Assembly: GCA_910574995.1 (NCBI GenBank)
Contig: CAJTCS010000001.1
Span: forward strand, 124,001 to 188,000
Reading direction: 5' to 3'
DNA from: Oscillospiraceae bacterium
Lineage (GTDB): Bacteria > Bacillota > Clostridia > Oscillospirales > Acutalibacteraceae
DNA: 64,000 bases
Translations under genes and position numbers: made by a program
The notes under the pieces: model-generated
Database searches by the model: none
The model's input: the letters and a program-made list of their open reading frames with translations, nothing else
Told to the model about the DNA's origin: nothing
Shown: piece by piece, positions 8,371 to 17,682 of the stretch
How positions within the stretch are numbered: the first letter of the stretch is position 1
Layout of the letters: every line of letters begins with the position of its first letter

Positions 8371-8426
8371 GCATACTGTAGTATAGCATCAAAGTATTTG
8401 TTTTTCTGATTTGGGCGAGTTATAAT
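8369..8426 (+). promoter_or_regulatory. Promoter P2 with shared LysR-type box
   Basis: The -35 TTGTTT (8398-8403) and -10 TATAAT (8421-8426) are 17 bases apart. The box 8369-8403 contains an inverted repeat GCATAC-TGTA-GTATAGC and the conserved CAAAGTATTTG next to the -35. It drives the operon starting at 8454. Confidence 0.72.
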
Positions 8427-8453
8427 AGGCCCATCAAGCAAGGGGGTGCAAAA

Positions 8454-8684
8454 ATGCGGGCACATCACACGAAAGAAGCCATTGAGCAGAACCTGCGGGA
8501 TGCGGGCTGCGATGAAAAATGTATCTGCCAGTTTATGGAGGACATGGAGGAAAAGCGGGAGAAGGAGGGCCTCAAGCTCCTGCAAAACCACCGCCGCAAG
8601 CTGCTGGACGCCATGCACCGGGAGCAAAAACGCATTGACTGTCTGGACTATCTGGTCTATGAAATGCAGAAAGCGAAAAAATAA
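8454..8684 (+). CDS. Small charged helical protein, unknown function
   Basis: A 76-residue protein rich in Glu, Lys and Gln with long amphipathic helices (QFMEDMEEKREKEG) and three Cys. I recognise no family with certainty. AGGGGG at 8441 lies 7 bases before the ATG, and the gene opens the P2 operon 22 bases ahead of the DUF3737 gene. An overlapping GTG-started frame at 8446-8691 is less likely because it lacks a good ribosome site. Its position directly behind the LysR-type box suggests a role in the same stress or redox response. Confidence 0.7.
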   Translation: MRAHHTKEAIEQNLRDAGCDEKCICQFMEDMEEKREKEGLKLLQNHRRKLLDAMHREQKRIDCLDYLVYEMQKAKK

Positions 8685-8706
8685 TTTGTGAAAGGAAGAA
8701 CCTATC

Positions 8707-9561
8707 ATGAGAGAAATTATCGAAAACAAGACCTTTGACGAGGAGCGTGCCCTTTATAATTCCGACAACCTGCTGCTGAAAAACTGCCGCTTCGACGGCC
8801 CCGCCGACGGAGAAAGCGCCCTGAAGGAGAGCCGCAATGTGGAGCTGGAAAACTGCTTTTTCAACCTGCGCTATCCCTTCTGGCATGACGATGGCGTGAA
8901 AATCACGGACGCAGAAATGACCGAGATGTGCCGGGCCGCCATCTGGTACTCTCGGAACATGGAGATCGCCCACTCGAAGCTCCACGGCATCAAGGCTCTG
9001 CGGGAGTGCGCGAACATCAAAATGCGCGGGTGCGACGTGATCTCCCCGGAATTCGGCTGGTCTGTCCACGGCATGGAGATGCAGGATACCACCGTGCAGG
9101 GCGAATATTTCATGATGCGCTCGGATGATTTACACTTTGACAACGTGACGCTCAAAGGCAAATACTCCTTCCAGTACATCGAAAATTCCGAATTTGATAA
9201 CTGCAATTTTGACACCAAAGACGCCTTCTGGCACGCCAAGAATATCACTGTCCGCAACAGCACCGTCAAGGGCGAATACCTAGCTTGGTACAGCGAGAAT
9301 GTCACGTTTATTAGCTGCAAAATTATTGGCACCCAGCCGCTGTGCTACTGCAAGGGGCTGAAGCTCATTGACTGCGAGATGATCGATACAGATTTGAGCT
9401 TTGAGAAGTCCGAGGTAGAAGCCACCCTGACCGCGCCCATCGTTAGTATCAAGAACCCCCTGTCCGGGCACATCTATGTGCCCCAGGTGGGCGAGATCAT
9501 CCGGGACGATGCGGCCTCTCAGGGCGAGATCATCGTCCAGTGCCACTGTCATTGCGCCTGA
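8707..9561 (+). CDS. DUF3737 family right-handed beta-helix-like protein
   Basis: A 284-residue protein of repeating short strands with recurrent Asn/Cys turns (LKNCRF, LENCFF, FDNCNF, FISCKI, LIDCEM), typical of a pentapeptide/beta-helix stack and of the DUF3737 family. That family often accompanies LysR regulators, flavodoxins and AKRs. The function is unestablished. The C-terminus is unusual in ending with CHCHCA. It shares the P2 transcript with the 76-aa gene and the LysE-type exporter, whose ATG lies 1 base after this stop. Confidence 0.85.
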   Translation: MREIIENKTFDEERALYNSDNLLLKNCRFDGPADGESALKESRNVELENCFFNLRYPFWHDDGVKITDAEMTEMCRAAIWYSRNMEIAHSKLHGIKALRECANIKMRGCDVISPEFGWSVHGMEMQDTTVQGEYFMMRSDDLHFDNVTLKGKYSFQYIENSEFDNCNFDTKDAFWHAKNITVRNSTVKGEYLAWYSENVTFISCKIIGTQPLCYCKGLKLIDCEMIDTDLSFEKSEVEATLTAPIVSIKNPLSGHIYVPQVGEIIRDDAASQGEIIVQCHCHCA

Positions 9562-9562
9562 T

Positions 9563-10177
9563 ATGGGTTACCTGTTTCGCGGTATTTTGATTGGCCTGCT
9601 GTTCGGCGTACCGGCTGGCGCGGTGGGAGCTATGACCGCCCAGCAGGCGTACAGCTCCGGGCTGCGGGCGGGGCTGCTGACCGGGCTGGGCTCTTCGGTG
9701 GCAGACTGTCTGTATGCCTGCGTGGGGGCCTTCGGGCTGTCGCTGATCTCGGATTTCCTGCTGGCACATCAGACAATTATCAACCTGCTAGGCGGGGCAG
9801 TCATCCTGACTATGGGGCTGGGATTGCTGCTGAAAAAATCAGGAACAGATGCACCAGAAGTCCTGCCAGCCCAGGGCGCAAAGCTGTTCCTCTCCTCCTT
9901 CGCGGTAGGTATCACCAACCCGGCGGCAATACTGACGTTTCTGTTTGCGTTCTCCTGGTTCGGGTTGGGTAATGACATGAAGCCGCTGGACGGAACACTT
10001 CTGGTGACCGGCGTGTTCATTGGAACATATCTCTGGTGGTTCGCTCTGTCGGCAGGGGTCGTCGCAATCAAGAAGCGGATGAAAAAGTATAGCTTGCGGA
10101 CGATAGAAAAGTGCTTCGGCGTGGTGCTGCTGGGCTTTAGTCTGGTGATATTTGTCCGCAGTTTTTTAGCTCGATAG
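9563..10177 (+). CDS. LysE-type amino-acid exporter
   Basis: A 204-residue membrane protein with about six segments. The N-terminal LLFGVPAGAVGAMTAQQAYS and the internal SSFAVGITNPAAILTFLFAF are the two characteristic LysE/RhtB loops with conserved Pro and Gly. The frame extends upstream to 9476, but the ATG at 9563, directly after the DUF3737 stop, gives a normal LysE N-terminus. It probably exports an amino acid or a related metabolite, perhaps linked to the racemase-like gene of the same regulon. Confidence 0.85.
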   Translation: MGYLFRGILIGLLFGVPAGAVGAMTAQQAYSSGLRAGLLTGLGSSVADCLYACVGAFGLSLISDFLLAHQTIINLLGGAVILTMGLGLLLKKSGTDAPEVLPAQGAKLFLSSFAVGITNPAAILTFLFAFSWFGLGNDMKPLDGTLLVTGVFIGTYLWWFALSAGVVAIKKRMKKYSLRTIEKCFGVVLLGFSLVIFVRSFLAR

Positions 10178-10191
10178 GGAAGGAAAACGAT

Positions 10192-11253
10192 ATGAAAAGA
10201 TTTTCTCGCAAAATGCTCAGTTTGATTTTGAGTTTAACAATATTGTGCGGCTTGGGGCAGACAGCCTTTGCCGCTGCATTTACCGATGTCAGCCCGTCTG
10301 CCTGGTATGCCCAGGCAGTGGAGTATGTTTCTGAAAACGGCTTGATGTCCGGCACCGGCGGCGGGAAATTCTCCCCCGGTACGCCAATGACCCGCGCCAT
10401 GCTGGCAACGGTTTTATATCGGATGGACGGCTCCCCTGTCCCGGCTAAAGCCCACGGCTTCTCGGATGTGCCGGGCGGCGCTTACTATGAGCGGGCCGTG
10501 GCTTGGGCGGCGGAGAATGGGATAGTCAGCGGCGTTGGCGGCGGGCGGTTCGGCTCAGGGAGCCACATCACCCGGCAAGACCTGGCAGTAATGCTATACC
10601 GCTATGGCAGTTTCAAAGGATATGATCTTTCTGTTTCCGGTGATCTGAGTATATTCTCAGACAGCAGCAGGGTCGCGGGCTATGCCCGGCAAGCCATGCA
10701 ATGGGCAGTAGGTGCAAGCATTATGCAGGGCGATTCCGGCAGGCTCATGCCCACAGGCAACGCAAGCCGGGCGCAGGTGGCGGTTATGCTCATGCGTTTT
10801 GCGCAGAACACAGCGGGCAGTCAGCCTACCCCACCGGCAACTCCTACGCCTACACCAGCCCCCACACTTGCGCCTACTCCTCAACCCACCCCAGTACCAG
10901 AGAAACACCGGCTGCAAGTCACCATCAATGGCCAAAATTTCTATGGAGAGATTTATGACAACGAAACTGCCAGGGCATTTGTGGCCATGCTGCCTATGTC
11001 GCTCAATATGCAGGAATTGAATAGCAATGAGAAATATCACTATTTTGATCGTGCTTTGCCGACAAATGCCTCCCGCCCAGAGGGTATTCATACTGGAGAT
11101 TTAATGCTCTATGGCAATAACTGCCTGGTGCTGTTCTATAAAGATTTTACGACCTCTTATAGCTACACACCATTGGGTAGGTTGGAAAATCCAACAGGGT
11201 TAGCGCAGGCACTGGGCGACGGAAGCGTGATGATTACATTTTCACTTACATAA
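10192..11253 (+). CDS. Secreted SLH-domain protein with cyclophilin-like C-terminus
   Basis: A 353-residue protein. A Sec signal peptide (cleavage near TAFA-AAF) is followed by three S-layer-homology repeats (FTDVSPSAWYAQAV, FSDVPGGAYYERAV, FSDSSRVAGYARQA). A Pro/Thr-rich spacer of alternating TPTPAPT units comes next, then a C-terminal domain starting HRLQVTINGQNFYGEIYDN. That last part resembles the cyclophilin-like fold (MLPMSLNMQELN, GDLMLYGNNCLVLFYKDF). The SLH repeats should hold it to the cell-wall polymer. It is only 15 bases after the exporter. Confidence 0.8.
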   Translation: MKRFSRKMLSLILSLTILCGLGQTAFAAAFTDVSPSAWYAQAVEYVSENGLMSGTGGGKFSPGTPMTRAMLATVLYRMDGSPVPAKAHGFSDVPGGAYYERAVAWAAENGIVSGVGGGRFGSGSHITRQDLAVMLYRYGSFKGYDLSVSGDLSIFSDSSRVAGYARQAMQWAVGASIMQGDSGRLMPTGNASRAQVAVMLMRFAQNTAGSQPTPPATPTPTPAPTLAPTPQPTPVPEKHRLQVTINGQNFYGEIYDNETARAFVAMLPMSLNMQELNSNEKYHYFDRALPTNASRPEGIHTGDLMLYGNNCLVLFYKDFTTSYSYTPLGRLENPTGLAQALGDGSVMITFSLT

Positions 11254-11270
11254 CAAAGGGAAAGGAATCT

Positions 11271-11909
11271 ATGGGAAATTACAATTTCTTTGTTCGAGGA
11301 AAGAGATGGGCAAAATTTTTTATCAATTATTGCGGTGAACGTCTGCGTGGTCTGGATTTCAGTATGCTCTATGTGAGCGATTTGCAAAAGCACACCGACG
11401 AGTATCATGGGTACAGCATGACCGATGGGGACGATATGAAACGAATGCTCCGGGCGGTGCCGGTAGACCCAAGCCGCTCTGCCTTTTTGGATGTAGGCTG
11501 CGGCAAGGGAATGTGCATGAAATGTGCGTCAGAGCTGGGGTACCACACCGTGGCTGGCCTTGATCTGGATGATTATTTGCTGGGGATCGCCCGACGGAAC
11601 ATGGCCCGCTTAAAGCTGAACGCGGACTGCATCCAAGCCAGCGCAGTCGAATTTGATGGGTATGCCGCCTACGATGTGTTCTACTTTTACAATCCCTTTG
11701 GAAAAAGCGTATTTCAGCAGGTGATCCGAAAACTGCTGGAAAGCCAATATAAACGTGACCGGGAGATCTGGGTGGTATACTATCACCCTGTCTATGGGGA
11801 ACTATTCCAACAGGCCGGATTCCGGCTGGCGGATGAGAAAAAAGACCGCACACGGGATACGGTTGCCCGGTACTACCATCTTCCAAGAAAGGAGGATGCC
11901 CTGTTATGA
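11271..11909 (+). CDS. Class I SAM-dependent methyltransferase
   Basis: A 212-residue protein. Motif I FLDVGCGKGMCMKCA and acidic loop GLDLDDYL are followed by the motif IV-like VFYFYNPFGKSVFQ. No substrate-specific domain is visible. The start has an AAAGG site 7-11 bases upstream. The stop overlaps the start of the next gene (ATGA), so the two are translationally coupled. Confidence 0.8.
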   Translation: MGNYNFFVRGKRWAKFFINYCGERLRGLDFSMLYVSDLQKHTDEYHGYSMTDGDDMKRMLRAVPVDPSRSAFLDVGCGKGMCMKCASELGYHTVAGLDLDDYLLGIARRNMARLKLNADCIQASAVEFDGYAAYDVFYFYNPFGKSVFQQVIRKLLESQYKRDREIWVVYYHPVYGELFQQAGFRLADEKKDRTRDTVARYYHLPRKEDALL

Positions 11910-12955
11910 AGAAAGGTTTCGTCTGTCTATTGGGTATGTTGCTCTGCCTGACCGGTTGCCAGGCGGCCCCTGGGCAGCCCACGATGGAACAGCCTGCCTC
12001 GTCCCAAACGATTGCCAGCACACCCGGCATCAAGGTCACCCAACTTGAGGACGGCCTCTCCACCATACGCTTTGAGGGCGACTCGGGCTTTGATACGTTC
12101 TTGGAGCAGGGCGGCGCGGCCTCTGACTGGGAGGTGGCCCAATACCTGACCGCGCTGGTCAAGGAGAACATCTCCCTGGGCGACCTGCTGTTTGGGTGCA
12201 GTACCATTTCCGTTGCCAACAAAACCGGCGGATATCTCTTTGGCCGCAACTTTGACTGGGAGCCTTGCAATGCCATGATTGTCCAGTCTGCCCCGGAGAA
12301 CGGATATAAATCTATCTCCACCGTCAACACGGATTTCATCACTATGAGCGGCGTGGATTTATCTCAATTACCCGACAAGTATCAAGCACTCATCTGCTTG
12401 TATGCGCCCCTGGATGGCATGAATGAAAAAGGGCTGGTGGTGTCCGTCAACATGATCCAGGACAGCGCCACCATTGACCAGAACACCGGCAAGCCGGGCC
12501 TGACTACTACCACTGCCATCCGCCTGCTGCTGGACAAAGCCGCCACCGTGGACGAGGCCCTCGGCCTGCTGGAACAGTACGATATGCACGCATCAATGGG
12601 CTACATGATGCACCTTGCGATTGCCGACAACACGGGCCGGAGCGTGGTGGTGGAATACATCAACAATGAGATGGCGGTTGCAGAAACCCCTGTCGTCACC
12701 AATTTCTACCTGGTAGAGGGAGTGAAAAACGGCATTGGTACAGCACAGTCCCACGAGAGATACGACATTCTGATGGATGCTCTCGCCGTCCGCGATACCA
12801 TGACCACCGACGAAGTCCGGGATGCCCTGGATAGCGTGAGCAAGGATAATTTTAACGAGTTTGAGTCCACCGAGTGGAGCGTGGTCTTTGATTTGGGTAA
12901 TTTGACCGCCCGGTACTATCACCGTGAAAATTATGCGAAAAACTATACTTTTTAG
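11906..12955 (+). CDS. Linear-amide C-N hydrolase (choloylglycine-hydrolase-like Ntn) lipoprotein
   Basis: A 349-residue protein with lipoprotein signal CLLGMLLCLTGC. The Ntn-hydrolase signature follows: FGCSTISV with a candidate nucleophile Cys98, then GGYLFGRNFDW, GLVVSVNMI and NTGKPGLTTT. The family cleaves linear amides such as bile-salt conjugates, penicillin V or acyl-homoserine lactones. Here Cys98 is internal, so autoproteolysis before it is needed. Substrate is not predictable. The GC-rich gene ends at 12955 and AT-rich DNA begins at once. Confidence 0.8.
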   Translation: MKKGFVCLLGMLLCLTGCQAAPGQPTMEQPASSQTIASTPGIKVTQLEDGLSTIRFEGDSGFDTFLEQGGAASDWEVAQYLTALVKENISLGDLLFGCSTISVANKTGGYLFGRNFDWEPCNAMIVQSAPENGYKSISTVNTDFITMSGVDLSQLPDKYQALICLYAPLDGMNEKGLVVSVNMIQDSATIDQNTGKPGLTTTTAIRLLLDKAATVDEALGLLEQYDMHASMGYMMHLAIADNTGRSVVVEYINNEMAVAETPVVTNFYLVEGVKNGIGTAQSHERYDILMDALAVRDTMTTDEVRDALDSVSKDNFNEFESTEWSVVFDLGNLTARYYHRENYAKNYTF

Positions 12956-14367
12956 CGGACGATTGCCCACAAATTGATTTGATTGATGATATTGACAGCT
13001 ATAATTTAAACCATTTCTTTCATAGAAAAATTCAAGCAGATTCAACCAGTTCTACATTCGCTATAGAGAATGTAGAATTTGACTTACTCCATGTAAAGGC
13101 TAAAGAGTCTACGATTAATGGGAACAAGCTATATCTTTGTGCCCATAATCGTTTAGTTGAAACTCGAGATTTAGACAAATATATTGTGGATTTGGACAGA
13201 GCTATATATGAAAAAGGCGGATTCTGGTATGTGGGAGTTTTGAGAAGCAGATATTTGGATGACTCAGTTGAGATGAACCGACTTTCTTTCAGCATTCCAG
13301 ACAGAAGGTATTCAAATGAAACGTCCGCCTTTTTAACCATGGACAAAATTATGGGTTCTGTTGTCAGCGCTGTCAGTGAATTCCTAAAGGACTACCTTCA
13401 GCCTATTGCGACAAGTAAAAAAGAAAGAGTAAAAGAATATGTTATCCATAAAGCTCCGCAGTTTAGACACCTATTGAAGTATATGCTAAAAGAAATTGAT
13501 GCAATTAAGCCTAATTTAAGTGACGATGAGCTGGATGATGAACTGTACCGGATAAAAAGGCAATTTGATCGGCAAATTTCAAATGAAAATGAACAACTAG
13601 TGAATGACCTAAATAAAGGAATTCTCAGCTCAGAAGAGTATATTTCTAAGTTTGGTGACCAGGTTGAAAAGGTGACAAGCGCTAATGGATCTGCCCTTGC
13701 AGAATATGTTGCTCATAGAAAGGTAATATTAGATTTGATGGAATTTGGCATAAAGAAAAAAGAAGATGGCAAATTTCAAAGAGAAAGTTTTTTGCATAAT
13801 CTCATTTACCCGATGCATTCTACCTCTGAGGAACTCCCATATAACAATCACAATTTATGGCTCATAGATGAAAAACTAGCTTATTGTAGCTATGTTTCTT
13901 CGGACATCCCTTTTGATAATAGTCCAAATCAGGAGAGAACAGATATATTAATATTAGATCGGCCAGTAGCTGTTTCTGACGAAGAAAACCGTGATAGAGA
14001 ATATGAATACATAACAATTTTTGAACTCAAGCGGCCTATGCGCGATGACTATAATGGGGGTGCTAATCCCATAGATCAGTTGTATGGATATGTTAGTAAA
14101 TTGAAATCCAATCAGATGAGAGATAAAGATGGACGAATTATCCGAGTAGGCGCTAATACAAAGTTCTACCTTTATGCAGTTTGTGACATAACAAGGTCAT
14201 TAGAGCAGATCCTCGACTTTAGAGATTTTTCCCAAACTCCAGATAAAATGGGATATTATCGATATAATAGTAAGTTGAATTCATATATAGAGATTTTGTC
14301 ATATGACAAAATTATTTCTGATGCGCAGAAACGAAACAAAATTTTATTTGATAAATTGGGAATTTAA
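12956..14367 (+). pseudogene. 3' remnant of a large protein with PD-(D/E)XK-like nuclease domain
   Basis: The frame runs open from the end of the upstream gene, with no ATG and no ribosome site; a TTG at 12979 is the only formal start. The 462 residues have a charged helical middle and a C-terminal domain with TDILILDRP and ITIFELKRP, the D...ExK pattern of PD-(D/E)XK nucleases, followed by NPIDQLYGYVSKL. I associate this C-terminus with large ATP-binding (GHKL-type) proteins, whose N-terminal ATPase would be missing here. It is strongly AT-rich. Probably a truncated defence or repair gene. Confidence 0.6.
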
Positions 14368-14685
14368 TTGCCTATATTTTAGGAATTCAGATACACCCAG
14401 CGATTTGGCGAAAATATCTTTTTCGTATCCACCTCACAAAAGGAGACAAAAGTTATTTGGATACTTTTGTTTCCTTATTTTATGCTTAAAAATTCTATAA
14501 AAGAAACAAAAAGCGTGAAGTTGACTATGATGCTGTGCTTTTTCTTTCTTCACCTGTCTAGAAAGCCCAATAGCCCACTAATAATCATGTTTATCAAGAG
14601 AAAAACACAAAACTAATACCACTAATTTGTATGTTCTGCTTGAAAATACTCGAACGATCTACTATAATAATAAAGGAAGACACCT
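14368..14685. other. Gene-free AT-rich stretch with left direct-repeat copy
   Basis: These 318 bases contain no supported gene. They hold the left copy of the island's direct repeat (14386-14430) and AT-rich DNA with a poor promoter-like sequence ahead of the recombinase scrap. Confidence 0.6.
14386..14430 (+). repeat. Left copy of island direct repeat (att-like)
   Basis: It reads TTCAGATACACCC, a 5-base variable gap, TTTGG, and then a GAAAATATCTTTTT block. The copy at 17683-17728 has the same blocks at the same spacing. The pair encloses the recombinase scrap and the SIR2 gene, as attachment sites would. Confidence 0.55.
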
Positions 14686-15039
14686 ATGAAGTTGTCTCTA
14701 TTAGAATCAAAGATTTTTGGTAAGGTACGCTATGGTTTTCGCCGCGATGAAAACAAGATAATAGAAACAGTCCCACAGGAAACCAAAATCGCACAAGAAA
14801 TTTTTGATCTCTGTCTGACAGGAAATAGCTTAGAAAAAATTCAGGAGCATTTGCGTAAGCGGGAAGTCCCTTCTCCACCCGGGAGAGCGATGTGGAGCCG
14901 TGATGTACTAAATAAGCTACTGAACAATTATAAGTACACGTTTGGCATTATTGACCATGACACATACTGTGCTGTAGAAGAAATGAAATCTAGCCGATGT
15001 CTAAACCCAAATCGGAATATCGAGGATGTTGAAGGATGA
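14686..15039 (+). pseudogene. Fragment of large serine recombinase
   Basis: A 117-residue fragment matching the middle 'recombinase' domain of large serine integrases: KVRYGFRRDENKIIETVP, ETKIAQEIFDLCLTGNSLEK, then VPSPPGRAMWSRDVLNKLL, where the Pro-Ser-Pro and Trp-Ser positions are typical. Both the N-terminal catalytic domain and the C-terminal zinc/coiled-coil part are missing, so it cannot recombine DNA. It is a relic of the enzyme that probably placed this island. Confidence 0.7.
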
Positions 15040-15222
15040 AGAAGAATACGTTACATGTTGAAATAAGATTGCTATTTAGATAGTTAAAAAATTTCAAAAT
15101 TATATGCATTCTCTTTTCATTAACCTCTCATATTAAGCAATTTGTAACTTAGTAGGTTTTACCGTCACAGAACAATATCGCATTGGATGTTAAAAAATCA
15201 TAAATATGGGTGGATGAATTTT

Positions 15223-17610
15223 ATGTCTTTGGATTTTAGTAAAAACGGGTATGAAAATCTTTTTAAGCAGGCGTTACAAAATGGAATTAGTTTGTTTTGT
15301 GGAGCTGGCTTTTCTGTGGAGGCCTCTGATAGCAATGGTCAAGCATTACCCACAGGTCCTGCTCTACTAGATGAATTAAAGGAGCAGTTTCCATATATCC
15401 AATCATATAGGAATCTTCCAAGAGCGTGTACTAAACTTTTGCATACAGATAAAGGTTCTTTTTATTCTTTTTTAGAGTCTCGGTTTGCTGTAGAAAAGTT
15501 TTCAGATTTGTATAACGCTCTTCTGGGAATATCTATTAAGAATGTTTACACTACCAATATAGATGATTTGTTTTTTTGCATCTATGCTAATGCTTGTTCT
15601 ACTTATTATTTAAATGATCGAAGTATAAGAGGAACTGATTATGTAAGCGCGCATAAATCATCGCGTAAAAACCAGGTTAACTATTTTGCGCTCCATGGAT
15701 GTATTCGCAATCCAGGCGAATATGTTTTTGGTGCAACCGAGATTGCAAGTGCTTTTTCTAACGCAATTTCCAAACAGTCTTGGACAAGTTTAGCCAAAGA
15801 TGCAGAAGAACATGCTATTCTGTTTTGGGGGTGGAATTTCGAAGATTCTGGTCCCATAGAGGCAATGTATGGTGGGAAAAGCCATGTTAACGAAAATATC
15901 AAAAAGTGGGCTCTATTGTACAAACCCGAAGAAGAAACAATTGATTTCCTGTCATCTTTGAATTTCAATATAATTATTGGAGAAACGCAGGATATGCTTC
16001 AGTATATGCAAGATTTCAGGAAAGAATCTTCTGAAAAAGTAGAGATTCTTTCCATAGAATCTCCGATAAAGGAATTGGATGAATTTACTTATCCCGCGGA
16101 AAATGCTGTTGCATCGTATCCACTAAAGTCCTTTTTCTGTGATTATACCCCTAGGTGGTCATATGTTTACTCAAAATCAATTCCTTCGATTAGTTTTTAT
16201 AAGAAGATTGCAGAACTAATTGCTGCTAAAAGAAATGTTGTATTTACAGGAATTCGCGGCTCTGGTAAAACTACTTTACTGATGCAATTAATTGTAAATA
16301 TAGAAACCGCCAGATTAAAACATTATATGTTGGCACCAACTTTGGAAAGTGTAGAAGCATATTTGAAGGGTTTACAAAATAGTCAGAGTCTCCTTTTTGT
16401 TGATGATTGTTTTAGAGATACCGATGCGATAGTTCATCTTCTTAGGGCCTCTAATGTACAAGTTGTCTGTTGCGATCGCGATTTCAATTTTGAGCGACAA
16501 TATCATAGAATAAAGCCTTACAATTTCGAAACACTCGACATAACTGGACTTACGCAAGAAGATGCTCAAGCAGTTATAAACTGTATTCCTATGGAATTAA
16601 AACGCTCCCAATTGAATACCAGAAAAATTGAGGAAGATATTACTTTGCCAAATATACTTGCGTCCGCTTTGAAAGCACAGAATTACAGATATATGCAGAT
16701 ATTTCATGAAAGTGATTCCTTAGCTGCTGAAATTTTCCTTATGATATGTTACGTCCATTCATGCGGTGTCCCGTGCTCATTTGATATGGTTTATTCTTAT
16801 TTGGGTGATGAGCAGTATTCTTGGCAAAATATGTTAGATGCCATCCAGCGTGTCGGTAAGTTGATAAAAGATTGCGAAAGCTCTTCCGACTATTTTGGTT
16901 CCTATGATATTGATTACTCTCTTCAAGATTATTATCAGTGTCGTTCGCGTTTTTTTGCAGAGAAGATAATTCAAAGTGTACCAAAAGGTAATCGCCTTTT
17001 GGCAAAAGTACTATTTGATTTTGTAGAATTTGTTCCGCCTTTTAAAATCTGCGCTTATGATAAATTTAAGAGAAGTGGGTATGATGCCGACCTTGCAGGC
17101 CGCGCGTTTACGTCGTTTGAAAAAGGAAAGGAATTCTATGAAAAGTGTGTTCTAAAGGATGAAAGTGAATATATCTATCAGCAGGCTGCAATTTACTTTT
17201 CAAGAATAAATGAATATAAAGAAGCCTTCGATTGGATTGAACGCGCCCGCAATTTGGCACATTATAATCGTTTTTCTATCGACAGTACATATGCCTCAAT
17301 TTATTTCAAGGTGAATGTCGGAATTGATTCTACGGAATGCAAGCAAGCCTTAAATATTTTATATAAGTGTTGTACGGATGACAAACGCAAGGCTATACAC
17401 TTTTCTAATTATGCGAAATGTGTACTGGAGTATGCAGAAAAACACTCTGATGATAAAGAGAATATATTGGAGTACATAGAAGGAGCTCTTATGTTTGTTA
17501 GGGAAGGACTTGATGCTGAAAATATCTCTTTACAGACTAAGAATAAGTGGGAACTTAAAAAACTGAAGGCTGCGCTGAAAGAATTGAAAGCGAAATATCC
17601 CATAAATTAA
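15223..17610 (+). CDS. SIR2-STAND NTPase, candidate anti-phage defence protein
   Basis: A 795-residue protein from the ATG at 15223, which has GGGTGGA eight bases before it; the frame opens at 15187. Residues 1-260 are a SIR2 domain: FCGAGFS (NAD loop), VYTTNIDD, ALHGC (catalytic His) and FWGWNFEDS. Around residue 340 comes a P-loop, GIRGSGKTT, with Walker B SLLFVDDC, followed by a winged-helix-like stretch and C-terminal helices resembling TPR repeats. SIR2 plus STAND architecture is that of Avs5-like systems, where sensing of a phage protein triggers NAD depletion. No partner gene is visible; function here is inference. Confidence 0.8.
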   Translation: MSLDFSKNGYENLFKQALQNGISLFCGAGFSVEASDSNGQALPTGPALLDELKEQFPYIQSYRNLPRACTKLLHTDKGSFYSFLESRFAVEKFSDLYNALLGISIKNVYTTNIDDLFFCIYANACSTYYLNDRSIRGTDYVSAHKSSRKNQVNYFALHGCIRNPGEYVFGATEIASAFSNAISKQSWTSLAKDAEEHAILFWGWNFEDSGPIEAMYGGKSHVNENIKKWALLYKPEEETIDFLSSLNFNIIIGETQDMLQYMQDFRKESSEKVEILSIESPIKELDEFTYPAENAVASYPLKSFFCDYTPRWSYVYSKSIPSISFYKKIAELIAAKRNVVFTGIRGSGKTTLLMQLIVNIETARLKHYMLAPTLESVEAYLKGLQNSQSLLFVDDCFRDTDAIVHLLRASNVQVVCCDRDFNFERQYHRIKPYNFETLDITGLTQEDAQAVINCIPMELKRSQLNTRKIEEDITLPNILASALKAQNYRYMQIFHESDSLAAEIFLMICYVHSCGVPCSFDMVYSYLGDEQYSWQNMLDAIQRVGKLIKDCESSSDYFGSYDIDYSLQDYYQCRSRFFAEKIIQSVPKGNRLLAKVLFDFVEFVPPFKICAYDKFKRSGYDADLAGRAFTSFEKGKEFYEKCVLKDESEYIYQQAAIYFSRINEYKEAFDWIERARNLAHYNRFSIDSTYASIYFKVNVGIDSTECKQALNILYKCCTDDKRKAIHFSNYAKCVLEYAEKHSDDKENILEYIEGALMFVREGLDAENISLQTKNKWELKKLKAALKELKAKYPIN

Positions 17611-17682
17611 ACAAAAATCATACGCTGGTTTTTTTAGACAAATTACACGCTATATATTTTATTATTAATTCTGCGTCTAGGG

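Noticed and set aside
10840-10905. Repeated TP-rich codons as a possible CRISPR-like or tandem repeat
   Set aside because: It is a Pro/Thr linker inside the SLH protein; no spacer structure. No CRISPR array was seen anywhere in the window.
11906-12955. Specific call as bile salt hydrolase
   Set aside because: The Ntn fold and Cys fit the wider family, but it is a lipoprotein with an internal nucleophile. Substrate residues of true bile salt hydrolases could not be confirmed.
12979-14367. The AT-rich frame as an intact gene starting at TTG
   Set aside because: No ribosome site, the frame continues upstream, and the protein begins in mid-fold; better read as a 3' remnant.
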